The notes under the pieces are model-generated. The model ran no database searches, was not told the origin of the DNA, and saw nothing but the letters and a program-made list of their open reading frames with translations. From contig JAFYXL010000025.1 in the NCBI GenBank assembly GCA_017546165.1, forward strand, positions 82,574 through 146,573: a DNA stretch of 64,000 nt, in the 5' to 3' direction. This stretch comes from Clostridia bacterium. GTDB lineage: Bacteria > Bacillota > Clostridia > Monoglobales > Monoglobaceae. Shown piece after piece: positions 61,456-64,000 of this stretch; position 1 is the stretch's first letter; each line of letters opens with the position of its first letter. The translations under genes were made by a program, and so were the position numbers.

Positions 61456-62553
61456 TCACTCCTTGTCCATTCTATATTCTTCTAATAAAAAATTTGGAAG
61501 TTTTTTTCTTTCTTCTAAATCAAACTGCTTTTTTAAGAGTGCATATGGGTCAAAATAAGGCGTCAACGAAAATATATCTTGCCCTTTTTGACTTATCCGC
61601 ACTACCTCCTCATTTTTGGTGGCGACATCATATATTCTAGGTGAAATATAAAAATCTTCAGAATATGCAAGTATGATATATAGTAAAGTAAGCAATTTAT
61701 CACTTAGTTCAAGCTTTGAGAATGTTTTATAAAAATTACGATATCTTTTATCTCCGTTCTCAATGAACATCATAATTATGCTTGAAGCCTCGAATGGGAA
61801 AATACAAATGTGAATAGGTTTTAATATATATTTGGAGGATTGATTGTATATATCGTTAATTATGCTACCATCAAAATCTATAGCTATAGAAATACATCCT
61901 TGAAAAGCAATTGGAACTGTATAATTTAATTTTTCGTAATAACATAAATAATACTCATTCCAACCTTTTTCCAATGCTTTTTTCGCCTTATTAAAAGCAT
62001 TTATATACTCATTTAAATCCAATTCTTGAACGAAATGCTTTGCATCTGTAAAATTCTGTATCATATTATTTTTCTCAAGCATACAGGTAAAGAATTCTTT
62101 TTCAATTCTTCGTTTGCTGATAAATTTTAAATTATTTTTTAACGAAATCTGAGCAAGCATCTTTTGTGTCGGAAGTTCGTCATAACTATATGGATTTTCA
62201 TAGTCCGAAAATATTTTACTATCGCAATCTCTGCAAATCAATTGAAAGGTCCCTGCTTGTGCAACTCCTTTATCATTGTTCAATAAGGGGAAATCAATAA
62301 TTGAGTTTAGAGTTGAAACCTTTCCGTTTACGGCAATATTTCTAAGACAAAAAGCTGGAACTGTATGAGAGTTACAAAAACTACCTATTTCCCTACCGCA
62401 ACAATAACAGTAAGATAATTTCGATGCCGCCCTACTTGTTTTCATGAAATCATTTATTTGTTTATTAAACTCAACTTTATTTTCATTCATAATTTGTTTT
62501 TCAAGGTCAGAAAATATTCCCAAATCCAATATGTTGGTTAAATTATCAAACAT
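61456..62553 (-). CDS. Zinc treble-clef / HNH-like protein (first gene of accessory pair)
   Basis: 365 aa; AGGTGG precedes ATG 62553. After a helical N-terminus come C49-x2-C52 (SYCYCCGREIG), S62-H63 in CNSHTVPAFCLRN and C107-x2-C110 (LICRDCDSKIFSDYENP). The CxxC, SH-x-VP, CxxC-x7-YE spacing is what I recall from HNH-like zinc proteins with a treble-clef fold, though no full HNH Asn-His pair is obvious. The remaining ~250 residues are unassigned. Operon partner of the HD gene. AT-rich, next to a tRNA and a recombinase, so probably mobile cargo. Confidence 0.55.
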   Translation of the reverse strand: MFDNLTNILDLGIFSDLEKQIMNENKVEFNKQINDFMKTSRAASKLSYCYCCGREIGSFCNSHTVPAFCLRNIAVNGKVSTLNSIIDFPLLNNDKGVAQAGTFQLICRDCDSKIFSDYENPYSYDELPTQKMLAQISLKNNLKFISKRRIEKEFFTCMLEKNNMIQNFTDAKHFVQELDLNEYINAFNKAKKALEKGWNEYYLCYYEKLNYTVPIAFQGCISIAIDFDGSIINDIYNQSSKYILKPIHICIFPFEASSIIMMFIENGDKRYRNFYKTFSKLELSDKLLTLLYIILAYSEDFYISPRIYDVATKNEEVVRISQKGQDIFSLTPYFDPYALLKKQFDLEERKKLPNFLLEEYRMDKE

Positions 62554-62777
62554 ACAATCACCACCTTTTTCTTATTATATCATATCTTATTGACAATTTC
62601 AAATTATGCAAATCGATTTTAGTTCGCAATCTTAGCTTTTTTAGTAGTTTCTTCGTAGACTTTCAAAAACTTCTGTGGTATTGTTTGTGGTTGAATAAGG
62701 AGGTAAACGCAAATCATTGACAACTCTTATATATTTTATCGTTGGTGGTAAAATAAAACCAAAGGAGTTGATTCAAA

Positions 62778-63617
62778 ATGAGAAAAATCACAAACGAACT
62801 AATACAAAAGTTTAAAGGTTATTTAATTGACGAGGAGAAGTCCTCTTCTACCTTGGAAAAGTATATCCGTGACATAACAGTATTCATGGGATGGTGCAAA
62901 GAAACAGAATTGAGCAAGAGTATTGTACTTGAATACAAGCAAGATATAATAGAAAAATATGCTCCGGCAAGTGTAAATTCTATACTATCATCACTAAATA
63001 GTTTCTTTGCATATAACGAGTGGTATGACCTGAAGGTGAAGGCTCTTAAAATCCAAAGGCAGATATTTTCAAGTAAGGATAAGGAACTGACAAAAACTGA
63101 ATATGAAAGATTGTTAGTTGCTGCAAAGCAAAAGAAAAACCAAAGACTTTATTACCTTATGCAAACTATATGTGCAACAGGCATCCGTGTATCAGAACTT
63201 AAAGCCATAACAGTTTCTGCTGTCAAGTCTGGACAAGCAACAATCAACTGTAAAGGTAAAATGAGAATTGTTATCTTACCTAAGCAGCTTTGCAAAATGC
63301 TAAAAGACTATATAAGAGAAAACAATATAAAAAGCGGCTCCGTATTTGTTAGCAAAAACGGAAAACCACTTGATAGAAGCAACATATGGTCTGATATGAA
63401 AAAGCTATGTGAAAGTGCAGGAGTATCAAAAGATAAAGTATTCCCTCACAACCTTCGCCATTTATTTGCACGAACCTACTACTCCATTCAAAAAGATGTC
63501 GTAAGACTTGCTGATATTCTTGGACACTCAAATGTTAACACCACACGAATATACACAATGGAAACAGGCGAAATTCACAGAAAGCAGATACAAAGACTTG
63601 GACTACTAATCTGCTGA
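62778..63617 (+). CDS. Tyrosine recombinase (XerC/D-like), likely inverts the adjacent promoter
   Basis: 279 aa; AAGGAG precedes the ATG. N-terminal SAM-like DNA-binding domain (LIQKFKGYLIDEEKSSSTLE, SVNSILSSLNSFFAYNEW) and C-terminal catalytic domain with Arg in ATGIRVSELKA, Lys in the beta-hairpin (NCKGKMRIV), HNLRHLFARTYY supplying His-x-x-Arg, LGHSNVNTTRIYT with the second His and the nucleophile Tyr. The catalytic set is complete, so it should be active. Its stop lies 10 nt before the left repeat of the invertible segment. Short integrases of this form commonly act as DNA invertases in gut bacteria. Confidence 0.9.
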   Translation: MRKITNELIQKFKGYLIDEEKSSSTLEKYIRDITVFMGWCKETELSKSIVLEYKQDIIEKYAPASVNSILSSLNSFFAYNEWYDLKVKALKIQRQIFSSKDKELTKTEYERLLVAAKQKKNQRLYYLMQTICATGIRVSELKAITVSAVKSGQATINCKGKMRIVILPKQLCKMLKDYIRENNIKSGSVFVSKNGKPLDRSNIWSDMKKLCESAGVSKDKVFPHNLRHLFARTYYSIQKDVVRLADILGHSNVNTTRIYTMETGEIHRKQIQRLGLLIC

Positions 63618-63626
63618 AAATAAAAA

Positions 63627-63650
63627 ACCACATAATCGTGATTATGTGGT
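63627..63650 (+). repeat. Left inverted repeat (IRL) of the invertible segment
   Basis: 24 bp: arm ACCACATAAT, centre CGTG, arm ATTATGTGGT. It is itself a near-palindrome in which only the two central bases break symmetry. The reverse complement is found at 63857-63880. On the minus strand it is followed by TTTTTT, making a terminator for leftward transcripts. Confidence 0.9.
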
Positions 63651-63675
63651 CGTGCAATCGCAAAATTACAAATAT

Positions 63676-63704
63676 ATTATACTAAAAAACTCGAATTATG
63701 TCAA
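63676..63704 (-). promoter_or_regulatory. Perfect consensus promoter inside the invertible segment, pointing left (OFF)
   Basis: Minus strand TTGACA (63704-63699), exactly 17 nt, TATAAT (63681-63676). As assembled it fires toward the end of the recombinase gene, where IRL plus T6 forms a terminator. Confidence 0.88.
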
Positions 63705-63856
63705 TGATTTGTATAAACTTATTCTTAATTTCTACATAATAAATAAAAAATAGCATATTTTCAAGACCGATGAAGTTGAAAATAATCATCGGTCTATAAA
63801 TCCTTGATAACAGAAGTTAAAATATCTCTATATGAAGAATGGTTTGTCCTATGAAT

Positions 63857-63880
63857 ACCACATAATCACGATTATGTGGT
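63857..63880 (-). repeat. Right inverted repeat (IRR) of the invertible segment
   Basis: Exact reverse complement of 63627-63650 (arm ACCACATAAT, centre CACG, arm ATTATGTGGT). No T run follows on the plus strand, so a transcript from the ON orientation should pass through to the SPFH gene. Confidence 0.9.
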
Positions 63881-63911
63881 ATTTGCTTTGTTAACAAGGA
63901 GGAATCTATCT

Positions 63912-64000
63912 ATGGCAATTATTGATGTCATAAAATATGACGGTAATCCAGATGTGTTTGCCTGGAAATATCCAAACAGCGAATTGGGAACATGGACTCA
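63912..64000 (+). CDS. SPFH/Band-7 domain protein, YdjI-like (N-terminal part, runs off window)
   Basis: Only 29 codons are visible: MAIIDVIKYDGNPDVFAWKY then PNSELGTWT. This matches the very conserved start of YdjI-like SPFH proteins (also called virion core-like), cytoplasmic or membrane-associated scaffolds linked in Bacillus to the PspA/LiaH-type membrane stress response. AAGGAGG lies 9 nt upstream. In the present orientation I see no strong promoter for it; the invertible promoter next door would supply one. Confidence 0.8.
   Translation, partial: MAIIDVIKYDGNPDVFAWKYPNSELGTWT

Larger units (their letters stand above)
63627..63880. mobile_element. Probable invertible promoter segment (phase-variation switch)
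   Basis: Two 24-bp inverted repeats (63627-63650 and 63857-63880) bracket 206 bp that hold no gene but contain a perfect promoter on the minus strand (63704-63676). A stem (63764-63773 with 63786-63795) lies between. A tyrosine recombinase gene ends 10 nt to the left and an SPFH gene starts 31 nt to the right. In the present orientation the promoter faces the recombinase; inversion would put its -10 at about 63826-63831, some 80 nt before the SPFH ATG. Confidence 0.8.

Noticed and set aside
62590..62760. Open frame of about 40 codons on the minus strand between the zinc protein gene and the recombinase
   Set aside because: No ribosome site, two overlapping frames are equally open and neither resembles a known protein; it may be a remnant but cannot be supported.
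63627..63650. Palindrome after the recombinase taken simply as its terminator
   Set aside because: There is no T run on the plus strand after it, and an exact inverted copy 230 bp away with a promoter between fits a switch better.

Overview
The window looks like a chromosomal segment of an anaerobic, low-GC, spore-forming member of the Clostridia, probably an uncultured gut-type lineage. The evidence is an H+/Na+ V-type ATPase, NAD-linked [FeFe] hydrogenases, sporulation genes (spoVM, bofA, a SpoVB-like flippase), single-chain GlyRS, an archaeal-type ProRS, an IspH-S1 fusion and frequent TTG/GTG starts behind strong AGGAGG sites. I cannot name the species.

Layout. 1-3736 (minus): the end of a V-type ATPase operon, with a Na+-type motif in the proteolipid. 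3872-8903 (minus): an electron-bifurcating hydrogenase operon in the order hydC-E-D-B-A. 9036-13326 (minus), directly upstream: a second module with a HydS-like sensory [FeFe] hydrogenase, a GHKL ATPase, two DRTGG proteins, a PHP protein and an FAD oxidoreductase. A 38-bp dyad overlapping a promoter element separates the two. 13374-22668 (minus): dinB, an oligopeptide-binding lipoprotein, pgeF, ymdB, rny, rqcP, mazG and a lipid flippase. 23045-26120: a small DUF6514-like gene, a DtxR-type regulator, a comb of TATCGA hairpins next to tRNA-Leu(CAA), a nucleotidyltransferase, rpmB and a tiny spoVM gene with a small membrane-protein partner. 26264-32578 (plus): yhaO-yhaN, a radical SAM gene, a DUF2156 gene, bofA, then a TPP riboswitch and thiT. 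32614-56986: mostly minus-strand housekeeping genes (UPF0182, ftsY, smc, ricT, holB, glyQS, murD, ispH-rpsA, plsC, cmk, ychF, cdaR-cdaA, proS), with an XRE regulator and a short comEC on plus. 57132-59743: a divergent LysR/putP pair.

The right end is accessory DNA. A degenerate tRNA-Leu and an intact tRNA-Leu(CAG) are followed by an AT-rich two-gene unit (a zinc treble-clef/HNH-like protein and an HD-domain protein) of unknown function. Next come a tyrosine recombinase and a probable invertible promoter: two 24-bp inverted repeats flank about 206 bp carrying a perfect TTGACA-17-TATAAT promoter. As assembled, this promoter points away from the downstream SPFH/YdjI-like gene (OFF); inversion would place it correctly upstream of that gene (ON). 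This is the most striking signal in the window.

All functions are inferred from sequence motifs and gene order; no database search was possible. Promoters and terminators were found by eye.
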